Assembly (NCBI GenBank): GCA_035295125.1 | Contig: DATGJP010000117.1 | Coordinates: 1-64,000, forward strand | Length of the DNA: 64,000 nucleotides | From: JAICMB01 sp035295125 | GTDB taxonomy: Bacteria; Acidobacteriota; Terriglobia; Bryobacterales; Bryobacteraceae | Direction: 5' to 3' | Part shown: positions 1 through 7,928 of the stretch, in pieces | How positions within the stretch are numbered: position 1 is the first letter of the stretch | Layout: each line of letters opens with the position of its first letter | Notes under the pieces: model-generated | Seen by the model: only the letters and a program-made list of their open reading frames with translations | The model's database searches: none | What the model was told of the DNA's origin: nothing | Translations under genes and position numbers: made by a program

Positions 1-212
1 AGCACGCGTCCGCTCCCAGCTTTCTCTTAGAAGAAACCAACATCGGATCGGTAGACCCCCATGCCTTGAAAATCCAATTTAAGAAAAGACAACTTCCTTA
101 TTCGGCCAGCACGCGACTCCGTTTTACGCTGAACCAAAACAAACCCGATTTCGCGTTCCCGCGACTGGGTTTTGATCACCGACATTGGGTATCAGTTTCA
201 ATAGGCCCATAG
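1..212 (+). CDS. C-terminal fragment of an unidentified protein (5' end outside window)
   Basis: Frame 3 is open from the left edge to a TAG at 210-212, giving about 69 residues. The last 30 residues alternate polar and hydrophobic positions and end in a run like HWVSVSIGP, which resembles the last strand of an outer-membrane beta-barrel. No start is visible because the gene would begin before the window. An open frame of this length can occur by chance in GC-rich DNA, so both the gene and its membrane role are tentative. Confidence 0.35.
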   Translation, partial: HASAPSFLLEETNIGSVDPHALKIQFKKRQLPYSASTRLRFTLNQNKPDFAFPRLGFDHRHWVSVSIGP

Positions 213-229
213 CTCGTCTCCTTGAACTC

Positions 230-646
230 TCACCGTGGGCTCTGGTGCACGTCGTGCAGGATGATAACAGCAATTTTCCAGTCAGTCTCTGACTTGCGGA
301 GAACGTACGTGATTCCTGCACGTTCCAATTCCTGTCCGTCGCGTTTGTACCGTATTGCAATACCCGTAACCAACGTCGCGCTCGCACTCAACGATGTGAC
401 CTTTCCTACGGTCAGTTCGCTCCGGCCGAATTCTCTTGCACGGAGGCCTTCCATGGTGGGGCTGAAAACCGTCGCCAGTGTGGCGACCGTCGGAACGGCG
501 AAAACTCCTTGAGGACTAATGAGTAGTGAGGGCTCATGGAAGTAAGGCCAGACCGCTTGAACGTCGAGTGTACTGAAGGCTCTGTAATAATCAGCGAGCA
601 TTTGAAGTGCAGCTTCATCAGTGATTGCGGTGTCAGGCGCAGTCAT
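230..646 (-). CDS. NTF2/SnoaL-like small protein
   Basis: This 138-residue protein has the pattern of SnoaL/DUF4440-type cone-barrel proteins: an N-terminal helix (ADYYRAFSTLD) followed by a residue stretch around WPYFHEPSLL and a C-terminal strand with the form DWKIAVIILHDV. Such proteins bind small hydrophobic ligands or act as isomerases, but no catalytic residues can be assigned here. It starts at ATG 646 and stands alone on the minus strand downstream of the esterase gene. The function is unknown; only the fold is inferred. Confidence 0.7.
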   Translation of the reverse strand: MTAPDTAITDEAALQMLADYYRAFSTLDVQAVWPYFHEPSLLISPQGVFAVPTVATLATVFSPTMEGLRAREFGRSELTVGKVTSLSASATLVTGIAIRYKRDGQELERAGITYVLRKSETDWKIAVIILHDVHQSPR

Positions 647-702
647 AGCGGTATTTTATCGTCGTCGGCGGTCGAGTGGTGAGTCTCGCTAGAATCAAAC
701 TA

Positions 703-2346
703 CTATTTCAAGGACGTTAGGCGCGATTTCAGGTCGGCCGCATCCGCATCGCAGTATGTGGGACGGCTGTGGGTATGAAAGGCAGAAATTCCGTTTCTCC
801 TGAACTCCATCGCACCTTGCACATGGCCGTCAAATTCGCGCCACCCGGGCAGGGTCGGGCCATTGGGGTTTCCCGTCTTTGCGAAATTCGTCCAGTAACT
901 CCGAACCGTTTCCGAAAGCTTATAGTCGACATCCTCGAACGGCAGCCAGTTCCACGTCGATAGGCGTAAGGCACCAAATACATATGGGACCTCGAGGCTG
1001 TGAAATGCTCCCAGCGATCGTTGTCCCTTCCCTGGAATTTCACGTTCGAACAGATAGAAATACGCGCGATGTCCTGCATTCGCGTGAAGCGACGCCATCG
1101 CCATCCCGGGACAGGTGCCGATAAGATCGTTTAGCCAGCTATCGGCGGCCGCGGTGCGGCGCAAAGCACTGTCCGCCAGGAATGACGCGAGAACGATTGG
1201 CGCAAATCGACCGTAAAAGATTTTGATCGTCTGCATCGCTGAGTCGTCAACCTTGCCCGACGAGCCGCCTGAAGCCTCGGATCCCGCGCGAAATGCGCTC
1301 ATCTCTCGGCCGTTGTTGCCTATGATAAAGTCGGCTGGAAGTTGCCTTCCTTGTGCAAATAAATCTCCCGGGGCTTCGCGAACAAACCAACCGTCCATCA
1401 CCAGCCCGGGATTCCCGGTTGTCTTCGCTACCTCGTTGGACTTTTCAATCAGGGTCTGGGCTGGAATCTCACGCATCCGCTCGATAGAGTTCTTGCCGTT
1501 TACGCCAAGGGAAAGCGCCACCCGCTCGCCAAAATGCTCCCCTTTTGCCAGGGTGGCCGGATGGTGCGCCAAAAGCACCGGACCGCTCTCCATAATCACC
1601 CGTTGCATCAAACCGCTCGCAAGAGGTGAACAAAGCAGGAGCCCAGCGTTGAGGGCGCCTGCCGATTCTCCAAACACGGTCACGCGGCCGGGGTCGCCGC
1701 CAAATTGCGCGATGTTCTGCTTCACCCACTGCAGTGCCGCGATCTGGTCCAGCAGCCCTTGGTTCCCCGAGGCATGGTGCGGCGATTCAAGCGTGAGTTC
1801 CGGATGCGAGAACGACCCCAGCACTCCAAGCCGGTAGTTGATGGTGACCACCACCACACCCTGACCGGCCAGAACCCCTCCGTCGTAAGAGCTTTCAGCG
1901 CCGCTGCCCATCACGTTCGATCCGCCGTGGATCCAAAACATCACCGGCGACGCATGTTGCGGTGGCCACTCCGGGGTCCAGATGTTCAGGAAGAGGCAGT
2001 CCTCTGACATCTCGATCTTGTGAAGCGGATAATCGCGACCGTACAGCTTCGCGAGCGGCGCGAGGAAAACACCCGTCCCGAGTGGGTTCTGCAAAAATGC
2101 GGCGCCGGGGCGGGTCGCATCGCGGATGCCGTTCCAGGCAACCACAGGCTGCGGTTCGCGCCAGCGGAGTTTGCCCACTGGCGGCTGTGCGAAGGGAATC
2201 CCTTTAAACACTGCACCGTGCGAGGGCGACGCTTCCATTCCGCCGCGGATCGGTCCGCCAGTGACTTGCACTACCGGCTGGTTCTCAGCTCCCGCCGACC
2301 CAACGATTGCGAGAAAGAAACAACAAATTCGTTTAGCAGTCGTCAC
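703..2346 (-). CDS. Type-B carboxylesterase, secreted
   Basis: Alpha/beta hydrolase of the carboxylesterase/para-nitrobenzyl esterase family that cleaves carboxylic esters. Numbered from GTG 2346 it has 547 residues: a signal peptide at about 1-20, the oxyanion HGG at 140-142, the family motif EDCLFLN near 115, the nucleophile Ser228 in FGESAGA, and a late His in FHSLEVPYVFG. The open frame has no stop upstream and runs on into a tannase remnant, so a longer 798-residue product is formally possible. I chose the GTG because a signal peptide follows directly and because the tannase part is broken. Length and motifs are normal for the family. Confidence 0.85.
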   Translation of the reverse strand: MTTAKRICCFFLAIVGSAGAENQPVVQVTGGPIRGGMEASPSHGAVFKGIPFAQPPVGKLRWREPQPVVAWNGIRDATRPGAAFLQNPLGTGVFLAPLAKLYGRDYPLHKIEMSEDCLFLNIWTPEWPPQHASPVMFWIHGGSNVMGSGAESSYDGGVLAGQGVVVVTINYRLGVLGSFSHPELTLESPHHASGNQGLLDQIAALQWVKQNIAQFGGDPGRVTVFGESAGALNAGLLLCSPLASGLMQRVIMESGPVLLAHHPATLAKGEHFGERVALSLGVNGKNSIERMREIPAQTLIEKSNEVAKTTGNPGLVMDGWFVREAPGDLFAQGRQLPADFIIGNNGREMSAFRAGSEASGGSSGKVDDSAMQTIKIFYGRFAPIVLASFLADSALRRTAAADSWLNDLIGTCPGMAMASLHANAGHRAYFYLFEREIPGKGQRSLGAFHSLEVPYVFGALRLSTWNWLPFEDVDYKLSETVRSYWTNFAKTGNPNGPTLPGWREFDGHVQGAMEFRRNGISAFHTHSRPTYCDADAADLKSRLTSLK

Positions 2347-3265
2347 GGTCGTCGTTCGGGTTGTGAGCGTTCGCTGACAGACGCCTGGGATCCCCGGGGG
2401 ATCCACGCAAGCGAAGTTTGCAGCGTCATCGCTGCTGCCTTGCCCGTTCCAACGGGCAACCTTCGGATACGGGCAAAGCGGCCTTGTACGAATGCCCGGT
2501 TTCTGACCCGGGGAGGCGGGTGGCATAGGTCTCATGGCGATAATTCGATCCGGAGCGACACCCTGCTCAACCCATCGCTCCATTGCCAGATTCACATCGT
2601 GGTCCGCGTCATACGGGGTCCCCTTCCCAACCTGGCCAAAGAAACATGGACCAGTACCGAGATTGCAGTGTTCCATTGCAGGGACCATGAACCGTCGCAC
2701 GAATTGCTTCGAGTTCTCGTCAACCATCGTCTTGCGAACGCTCTCAGAATAATTGGTGGTGTTTGGGGGAGATACCGCAGCATCACTCCATCCGTGATAA
2801 AGAATAAGCTTGCCGCCGCGACGATGGAAGGCTGACAGGTCGGGATTCATTGCGTTAAGCACTTTCCCCAGCTTTTCGTCGGCCGTTTGCACATCCTTAT
2901 CCAGATCGAATCCGTAATAGTTCGAGAACGGCTTCTCCAGCACCATGGAGGCGAAGAATTGCGTGCCCAAATAGATCTGTCCGCTGAACGTATTCTTCAT
3001 GCCGGTCAGCCAAATGGACCAGCCGCCTAATTCGCCTTCGGCTCCGGGGTACCAACCTGGAATAGATCTTTTCGCCTTTCGCCGTCGTAGGACCCGCATA
3101 GAGAGCCTTGAGCGCCTTCACCTGAGGCGCTGTGAGACATGTGGGGCTATCCGGTCCTTTACACAACAGTGTTTCCGGTTCCCAATGGCAACGCGAAGGA
3201 TCATCGATCACTCCGTCCTTCACGCCATCATCCGCGTCGCATGCGGCCACGGATGCAGCTTCAAT
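2347..3265 (-). pseudogene. Tannase/feruloyl esterase, 5'-truncated and frameshifted
   Basis: Two frames together encode the middle and C-terminal parts of a tannase-family protein. The first part (about 3265-3060) has AACDADDGVKDGVIDDPSRC and CLTAPQVKALKALYAGP, typical of the family. The frame then shifts near 3060 and continues as PGWYPGAEGELGGW, LILYHGWSDAAVSP (the late Asp region) and PLCPYPKVARWNG, the usual tannase C-terminus. The nucleophile region is absent. No stop codon separates the end of the tannase part from the carboxylesterase frame. This is a decayed gene, probably once part of an esterase cluster with its neighbour. Confidence 0.75.
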
Positions 3266-3484
3266 CGCGTGGCTCTTCGTGTCGACAGTGATCGTCTTCG
3301 CGCCCTGGAACCTGGTTACGGTATCCACCACGGTGTATTTGTCCGGTGAATCCTGATGGACAACGGTGACGTTTCCCCCCCCGTTCGGAATGAAAATCAA
3401 TTTCTTGGAAGGATCCCATCCAAGTGCATCCACCTTGGTGCCGTTATCGATAGGCACCCGGCGGACCACGCGGGCGCGGTCCAC
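3266..3484 (-). pseudogene. YncE-like beta-propeller fragment
   Basis: About 73 codons read like two blades of a YncE-type 40-residue-repeat propeller: VDALGWDPSKKLIFIPNGGG followed by NVTVVHQDSPDKYTVVDTV and a strand ending TITVDTKSHAI. The propeller then breaks off and, in the same frame, tannase sequence begins near 3268. Neither a proper start nor the remaining blades are present. The junction suggests a deletion that joined two unrelated genes. Confidence 0.6.
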
Positions 3485-3508
3485 AGGGTCCGATCATTGC
3501 TGCCTGGT

Positions 3509-3652
3509 TTATCGCTCTGAGGCCTTGACCGGGTCCGCGATTCTCGTTCCCTCGAATGCAGTTGCACCATGGCGGTCATGCTGCTCGGCAGGCCGCAAAC
3601 CGGCGTGACGCTGAATCGTAAACTGGCATATCCTGGCGCCTCTTCCATTCAC
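3509..3652 (-). other. Short open frame of unknown origin between remnants
   Basis: A 47-codon frame from GTG 3652 to TAA 3509 ends in FEGTRIADPVKASER. It lies between the beta-lactamase-fold gene and the propeller fragment and has no convincing ribosome binding site. It may be the tail of another decayed gene. I do not recognise it. Confidence 0.2.
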
Positions 3653-3667
3653 GGCCCGCCCAAATGG

Positions 3668-4867
3668 TCAAGCCTGGGAATCCTCTGCTGATCTCTGAAA
3701 AACCTCAATCGCAGCCCAGACACCAAGCCCCACACCCTTAGCCATCTGCGCGAGTTCAACCATATTGTGCGCCAGGAAAATGAGCACGGATCCATCATTG
3801 GGGTCGGCTTGCCACCACCCGCCGAACGCTCCCGGCCAACTGACCGTTCCCACGCCACCACGCCGCATGAGATCGCTCGTGCAAGTCTCCAGCACAACCG
3901 ATACACCCAGGCCGAATCCACGCCCGGCTGCGAAAGGCCTCTGACCAAGCAATACCGAACTCGCCCGCTGGGCGTCACTCAGTTGGTTTGTCATCATCTG
4001 CGCTAAGATTTGCGGGCGCAGCAAACGCACCCCATCCACCGAACCGTCACCCACGAACAATCGAGCGAAGCGCAGATAATCATCCACCGTAGACCACAAC
4101 CCCTGGCCGCCCGATTCATATGTCATCTCCGCCGGCCGTTCCTCGACTACAACGCCGTTCCACGTGGTTCGTTTGACCAACTGCTCTTCGTCATTAAAGC
4201 CGTACGCGGCCGCCCGCCGGGCCCGCTGATCAGCAGGCACCAGGAAACCGGTATCCTTCATGCCCAGTGGATCAAAAATGCGCCGCCTGAGGACGGCATG
4301 CAACGGCTCTCCCTTAATGCGGGCAATCAAAAAGCCGAGCAGGTCCGTCGCGCAGCCGTATGACATCATCGCTCCAGGCTGGTAGATCAACGGCAATTGA
4401 GAGAGCCTCATTATCCAGTCATCGGGCGCAACGTGGCTGTCAATGTCGCCGCCGAGCGCCTCCCGGTACGCCTGCGAGATCGGCCCGCGATGAAAAGACC
4501 CATACGTCAGGCCCGCCCGATGCGTTAAGAGATCTTCGAACGTAATGAGCCGTTCCGCGAGATCTGTTTCGTCCAGTGGTCCGCCAGGAGACCGGAGCAC
4601 GCGCATCCGCGAAAACTCCGGCGCATACCGAGTAATCGGGTCGCTGAGCGCAATACTACCCTCATCCACCAACATGAGTGCCGCGACGGAAGTGATCGGC
4701 TTCGTCATCGAGGCGATTCTGAAGATGGTGTCGCGCTCGACCGGCAACTTGCGTTCGATATCGCGCCAACCGAAGCAAGTCGTCCGGGCCGCTCCATTCT
4801 TCCAGACCAGGGTTGCGGCTCCTGCAAGCTGCCCCGAATCCACAATCTGCTGCAAGGTATCCCTCAT
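3668..4867 (-). CDS. Serine hydrolase, class-C beta-lactamase fold (EstB-like)
   Basis: A 399-residue member of the beta-lactamase/DD-peptidase family, often esterases in soil bacteria. The nucleophile is Ser53 with Lys56 (SMTK), the second catalytic element is Tyr170 (YGC in place of YSN), and the C-terminal part has a WPGAFGGWW element where the KTG-type motif usually sits. No signal peptide is evident, so it is probably cytoplasmic. It is divergent from a TetR gene across a 43-bp AT-rich gap, which suggests direct control by that regulator. Substrate cannot be predicted. Confidence 0.85.
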   Translation of the reverse strand: MRDTLQQIVDSGQLAGAATLVWKNGAARTTCFGWRDIERKLPVERDTIFRIASMTKPITSVAALMLVDEGSIALSDPITRYAPEFSRMRVLRSPGGPLDETDLAERLITFEDLLTHRAGLTYGSFHRGPISQAYREALGGDIDSHVAPDDWIMRLSQLPLIYQPGAMMSYGCATDLLGFLIARIKGEPLHAVLRRRIFDPLGMKDTGFLVPADQRARRAAAYGFNDEEQLVKRTTWNGVVVEERPAEMTYESGGQGLWSTVDDYLRFARLFVGDGSVDGVRLLRPQILAQMMTNQLSDAQRASSVLLGQRPFAAGRGFGLGVSVVLETCTSDLMRRGGVGTVSWPGAFGGWWQADPNDGSVLIFLAHNMVELAQMAKGVGLGVWAAIEVFQRSAEDSQA

Positions 4868-4880
4868 AATATAGGTTTAC

Positions 4881-4900
4881 TATAAAATAATATTGTTATA
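4881..4900. promoter_or_regulatory. Candidate TetR operator in divergent promoter
   Basis: The 43-bp gap between the hydrolase and tetR is strikingly AT-rich. It contains TATAAAATAATATTGTTATA, an imperfect palindrome with 7 of 10 arm positions matching. Its site between two divergent starts fits an operator shared by both genes. The tetR start at 4911 has no Shine-Dalgarno sequence, so its mRNA may be leaderless. Confidence 0.4.
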
Positions 4901-4910
4901 AAATCAACCA

Positions 4911-5525
4911 ATGGTGGCCGAACTCGATACTCCACGTGGACAGCCCAAAGGCGACAAACGCGACCGCACTCGCGCCAAGCTTCTGGAAGCGGCCCGCTCA
5001 CTGATCCGAGAAAAAGGCTTCGAGCACACAACTCTGGACGCCATTGCGGAACGGGCCGGAATGACCACAGGAGCAATCTATGGCAACTTCAAGAACCGCG
5101 ATGAACTATTCCTTGCTCTGGGCCAGACCTATTGGGCCCCGATCAAGCCGAACGTGAGACCTCAAGCAACGTTTCCCGAAATCATGCGTTCCCTTGCCGA
5201 CGCCACGCTCGCCGTGATGCCGGACCGCAATGCGGCCGCAGTCGGTCGCCTCACGGGTATGTCCTATGCGCTCACGCATGAGGAGTTTCGGGCCAAGGTG
5301 ACCGAGTTCACGGCTCAAAGTTATGCCTTCGGAGAGGAATGGCTTCGCTCTGTCACCAGAGAAGAAGATCTCCCCATGCCTGCCGGCCAGCTTGTGCGCG
5401 TCATACATGCCTTAAGCGAAGGCCTCGTCTTCCAAAGGCTGCTCACGCCGGAACTGATGCCCGACGAGGTCTTCCGTGCGGCGTTCGCCGCGCTGGCGGG
5501 AGGCGGCAAACACCCAGCGCAGTGA
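4911..5525 (+). CDS. TetR/AcrR family regulator
   Basis: A 204-residue regulator with a classical N-terminal TetR domain: helix LLEAARSLIREKGFEHTT, then the helix-turn-helix at about 41-61 (LDAIAERAGMTTGAIYGNFK). The C-terminal ligand domain is not conserved enough to name an effector. Divergent orientation next to the serine hydrolase implies that it represses that gene and itself. The start at 4911 is the first ATG after the AT-rich gap. Confidence 0.9.
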   Translation: MVAELDTPRGQPKGDKRDRTRAKLLEAARSLIREKGFEHTTLDAIAERAGMTTGAIYGNFKNRDELFLALGQTYWAPIKPNVRPQATFPEIMRSLADATLAVMPDRNAAAVGRLTGMSYALTHEEFRAKVTEFTAQSYAFGEEWLRSVTREEDLPMPAGQLVRVIHALSEGLVFQRLLTPELMPDEVFRAAFAALAGGGKHPAQ

Positions 5526-5553
5526 GTTTCTTGGTTCGTGCACCTGATGTCGG

Positions 5554-5588
5554 GCAGGTTTGAAACCTGCGGCGGGTTTGAAACCCGC
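5554..5588. repeat. Two adjacent 17-bp palindromes
   Basis: GCAGGTTTGAAACCTGC (5554-5570) and GCGGGTTTGAAACCCGC (5572-5588) are perfect palindromes one base apart, between the convergent tetR and TPR genes. They can form two hairpins or one longer alternating structure. They may act as a bidirectional terminator and are probably related to the other dispersed GC-rich palindromes in the window. Confidence 0.6.
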
Positions 5589-5637
5589 CTGACAACCACC
5601 GCTAACAAACCGGTGCGAGTGATCTGTGAATCGACCT

Positions 5638-6654
5638 TTATGGAGTCGGACGAGGCGAGACCTTAATAAGCGGTTCCGCTTCCTGTTGCTGCGCCAACTG
5701 CTTGACCTTGTCAAACTCCGCCTGCGCTTCATCCGCGCGATGGAGAGAAAGAAGAAGCCTGCCGAGGCGGTAATGCGCATCGGGTTTCGTAGGATCCATG
5801 CGAATCGCTTCGCGAAGGTGCTTCGCGGCCGCGTCCGGATCCTTGAGCAGTATTCCGAGGTCAAGATGGGCCAACCGAATGCCGGAGTCCATTTCCAGCG
5901 CCTGCCCCAAATGCTTTTCGGCCTCCGCGTTGTGCTCGGCGTGCATTTCCGAGTCCCCGAGATAACTCAGTGCCTGAGGATGACGCGGCTGCTTTTCGAT
6001 CTCGGCCTGGAATTCGCGCGCAGCTTCGTCGTAGCGCTTCTGCTTCCAGTACATGTATCCCAGGCCGAAATGCACCTCGGGCTCGTTCGGCGACGCTTTG
6101 ACCGCGGCCTCAAACTCGCGCGTGGCATCGGCCTGCTGGTTCGCGGCGTCAAGCACCTCGCCGAGCAGCATGTGAACCGGTCCGGATTCGGGGTTCTTGG
6201 CCAACAACAACCGGAACTCGTCGATGGCAGCTTGATACTGTCCCGACCACAAGTAGCTTTGCGCGAGCCTGAAGCGCAATTCGATATTGTCGGGCTGCTG
6301 TTTTACGGCGCGGCCGAGTTGCACCGCGGCGGCATCGAACTTTCGGCACGCGTAATCGCTCATGCCAAGCAGAACCACGGCCTGGAAGCTCGAAGGATCT
6401 TCTTTTACTGCCTGCTCGAATTCCGGAGCAGCATCGGCGAACTTGTCGAGCTTGAAATACGCCAGGCCGAGGTTCAGGTGAATGCCGGGCAGATGGGGAT
6501 CGAGCGCAATGGCGGCCTTGTAATGCGATAACGCGAGTTCGTATTTACCGTCGCGGGCCAGGGCAACGGCTGCGGCGGCCTCTTTGCCGGCTCCGGCTGT
6601 GTCGGCCGGCCATAAACACGGCGCGAGAAGGAGCAAAGTCAGGGCGCTCTTCAT
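5638..6654 (-). CDS. Exported TPR-repeat protein
   Basis: A 338-residue protein with an N-terminal signal sequence (about 1-20) followed by eight or so tetratricopeptide repeats. Typical repeat signatures (LGLAYFKLDKFADAAPEFEQA, LAQSYLWSGQYQAAIDEF) recur every 34 residues. TPR arrays are protein-binding scaffolds, so it probably serves in the periplasm or at the cell surface; no partner is suggested by the neighbours. The antisense strand also has a long open frame, which is a codon-bias shadow. Confidence 0.85.
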   Translation of the reverse strand: MKSALTLLLLAPCLWPADTAGAGKEAAAAVALARDGKYELALSHYKAAIALDPHLPGIHLNLGLAYFKLDKFADAAPEFEQAVKEDPSSFQAVVLLGMSDYACRKFDAAAVQLGRAVKQQPDNIELRFRLAQSYLWSGQYQAAIDEFRLLLAKNPESGPVHMLLGEVLDAANQQADATREFEAAVKASPNEPEVHFGLGYMYWKQKRYDEAAREFQAEIEKQPRHPQALSYLGDSEMHAEHNAEAEKHLGQALEMDSGIRLAHLDLGILLKDPDAAAKHLREAIRMDPTKPDAHYRLGRLLLSLHRADEAQAEFDKVKQLAQQQEAEPLIKVSPRPTP

Positions 6655-6813
6655 ACGGCTGGGATGCCGATCTCATGGTAGCGCGGACGTTCCTAACACC
6701 TGAAACCGGGGGTTTGGTGGACTGTTGAGGTCTGGAAACCGCTTCCTGACGTGCCGCCGTGGTGTTGGACCGAAAAATACCCTGGAAAAACGCATTTTTC
6801 TTGCGTACCGGGC

Positions 6814-6842
6814 TTTACAACGGCAAATCGGTCTCGTATGAT
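6814..6842 (+). promoter_or_regulatory. Sigma-70-type promoter of the HU gene
   Basis: TTTACA (6814-6819), a 17-bp spacer and TATGAT (6837-6842) match the housekeeping consensus at 5 of 6 positions in each box. Transcription would start near 6849, leaving a leader of about 87 bases before the HU start. A strong ribosome binding site AAGGAG lies at 6925-6930. Confidence 0.6.
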
Positions 6843-6935
6843 TGAGTTGCAACAATTCCGAGCGGTTATGTTTGATCGCAACGGTGTGCAGACAGGCGAA
6901 CCCGCAGGAAGAGAATGGACAACTAAGGAGAAGAG

Positions 6936-7238
6936 ATGGCAGCTACAAAGATGACGCAGTCCCAAATCGTGAAGGAACTCGCCGGCTCCGCCGGGGTGAG
7001 CACCAAAATTTCGAAACAGTTCATGACGGGCCTGGCCGACCTGGCAGTGCGCGAAACCAAAAAGAACGGCATGTTTATCATCCCCGGCATCGGCCGCCTG
7101 GTCCGCGTGGAACGCAAAGCACGCATGGGCCGCAACCCCGCCACCGGTGAAGCAATCAAGATCCCTGCAAAGAAAGTGGTAAAGTTCCGCGTCGCCAAGG
7201 CCGTAAAGGACGCGATCGTACCGCCGAAGAAGAAATAA
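6936..7238 (+). CDS. HU/IHF-family DNA-binding protein
   Basis: A 100-residue HU-like nucleoid protein. It has the N-terminal dimerisation helices (SQIVKELAGSAGVSTKISKQF), a beta-arm region with RKARMGRNPATGEAIKIPAK, where the arm tip carries the family signature GRNPxTGE, and a Lys-rich tail. It bends and compacts DNA. A good promoter, an ideal Shine-Dalgarno sequence 5 bases from the ATG and a strong downstream terminator make this a well-defined single-gene unit. Confidence 0.95.
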   Translation: MAATKMTQSQIVKELAGSAGVSTKISKQFMTGLADLAVRETKKNGMFIIPGIGRLVRVERKARMGRNPATGEAIKIPAKKVVKFRVAKAVKDAIVPPKKK

Positions 7239-7271
7239 CGCCCGGCGAACCAAAGCTTACCGTCTTAAACA

Positions 7272-7301
7272 AAAACCCCGCGATGTACGTCGCGGGGTTT
7301 T
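7272..7301 (+). terminator. Rho-independent terminator after HU
   Basis: Arms AAAACCCCGCGA (7272-7283) and TCGCGGGGTTTT (7290-7301) are perfectly complementary around a 6-base loop and are followed by TGTTTTT. The symmetrical A/T flanks mean that it may also end transcripts arriving from the minus strand. Confidence 0.9.
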
Positions 7302-7367
7302 GTTTTTACTTCGTAAACCGGAAAGCAGATCGTAGCAGGCTCAAGTTGCGGGCCTACCCGGAAGCCC

Positions 7368-7535
7368 TTATGCTTGCTTCTTTTCGTCGCCTTCGCCCTC
7401 TTTCAGGGCTGATTTGAAGTTCTTGATGCCTTCCCCAATTCCTTTCGCCAATTCCGGAATCTTCTTGCCACCGAACAGTAGCGCGGCGACGATCAGAATG
7501 ACGATTAACTCGGGAAGACCAATGGACCTAAGCAT
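7368..7535 (-). CDS. tatA: Sec-independent translocase subunit TatA/E
   Basis: A 55-residue TatA-type protein: one membrane helix (about 7-21, ELIVILIVAALLF), the FGGKKIPELAK hinge and amphipathic helix, and a charged tail. TatA forms the protein-conducting part of the twin-arginine pathway. The start at 7535 is fixed by a perfect AAGGAGG (complement of 7540-7546) four bases upstream; an upstream in-frame start would add residues with no family match. Several Tat-like signal peptides (RRxFL) occur on enzymes in this window. No tatB or tatC is nearby. Confidence 0.93.
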   Translation of the reverse strand: MLRSIGLPELIVILIVAALLFGGKKIPELAKGIGEGIKNFKSALKEGEGDEKKQA

Positions 7536-7617
7536 ACGGCCTCCTTGTAAGCTACACTTCCATTGTACGAGACGGTTTTCCGGCCCGTCAATCCAGCAAA
7601 GCAACTTTTCCCCGCAA

Positions 7618-7776
7618 ATGCCTAAAAGCACGAGGTTTGATCAAAGAAAGGGAGTTCGCAAGCTGGCACGCGAGCGAGTCGGTACAGTGCCTCCCTCGCA
7701 TCCCATTGAACCTAAGACCCGTCGCAAGAAGCCAAAACATAAGAAAGAATTGTTAGACGCCCAGACTGGCGCCTGA
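7618..7776 (+). CDS. Small, very basic hypothetical protein
   Basis: A 52-codon frame from ATG 7618 encodes a peptide with many Arg and Lys residues (RKGVRKLARERVG, KTRRKKPKHKK), consistent with nucleic-acid or ribosome binding. There is no clear Shine-Dalgarno sequence. It lies between tatA and a dispersed repeat and is divergent from tatA. The composition looks like a real small protein rather than random sequence, but I do not recognise a family. Confidence 0.45.
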   Translation: MPKSTRFDQRKGVRKLARERVGTVPPSHPIEPKTRRKKPKHKKELLDAQTGA

Positions 7777-7790
7777 CACTTACTACGCAA

Positions 7791-7824
7791 CTGTGGAAGT
7801 GTGAAGCCGGCGGTTTCGCCCGCC
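7791..7824 (+). repeat. Dispersed intergenic palindrome, copy 1
   Basis: CTGTGGAAGTGTGAAG followed by CCGGCGGTTTCGCCCGCC. The second half is an inverted repeat (GGCGG/CCGCC type) and the first half matches the flank of copies near 11.6, 28.7, 38.2 and 48.6 kb. Confidence 0.55.
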
Positions 7825-7928
7825 TTTTGGAAGCACACACCAGATCCGAACCCTCTGCAAGAGTTCCCAGGGTTACCTGAAGATGCCGGCCTGGTGCTGG
7901 CGTTCTGGTCCCTGGCAGCAATCACTTC

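Noticed and set aside
5626..6531. 301-codon antisense frame over the TPR gene
   Set aside because: It mirrors the TPR gene in antisense and has no recognisable domain. Regular codon use of the repeats keeps the antisense frame open.
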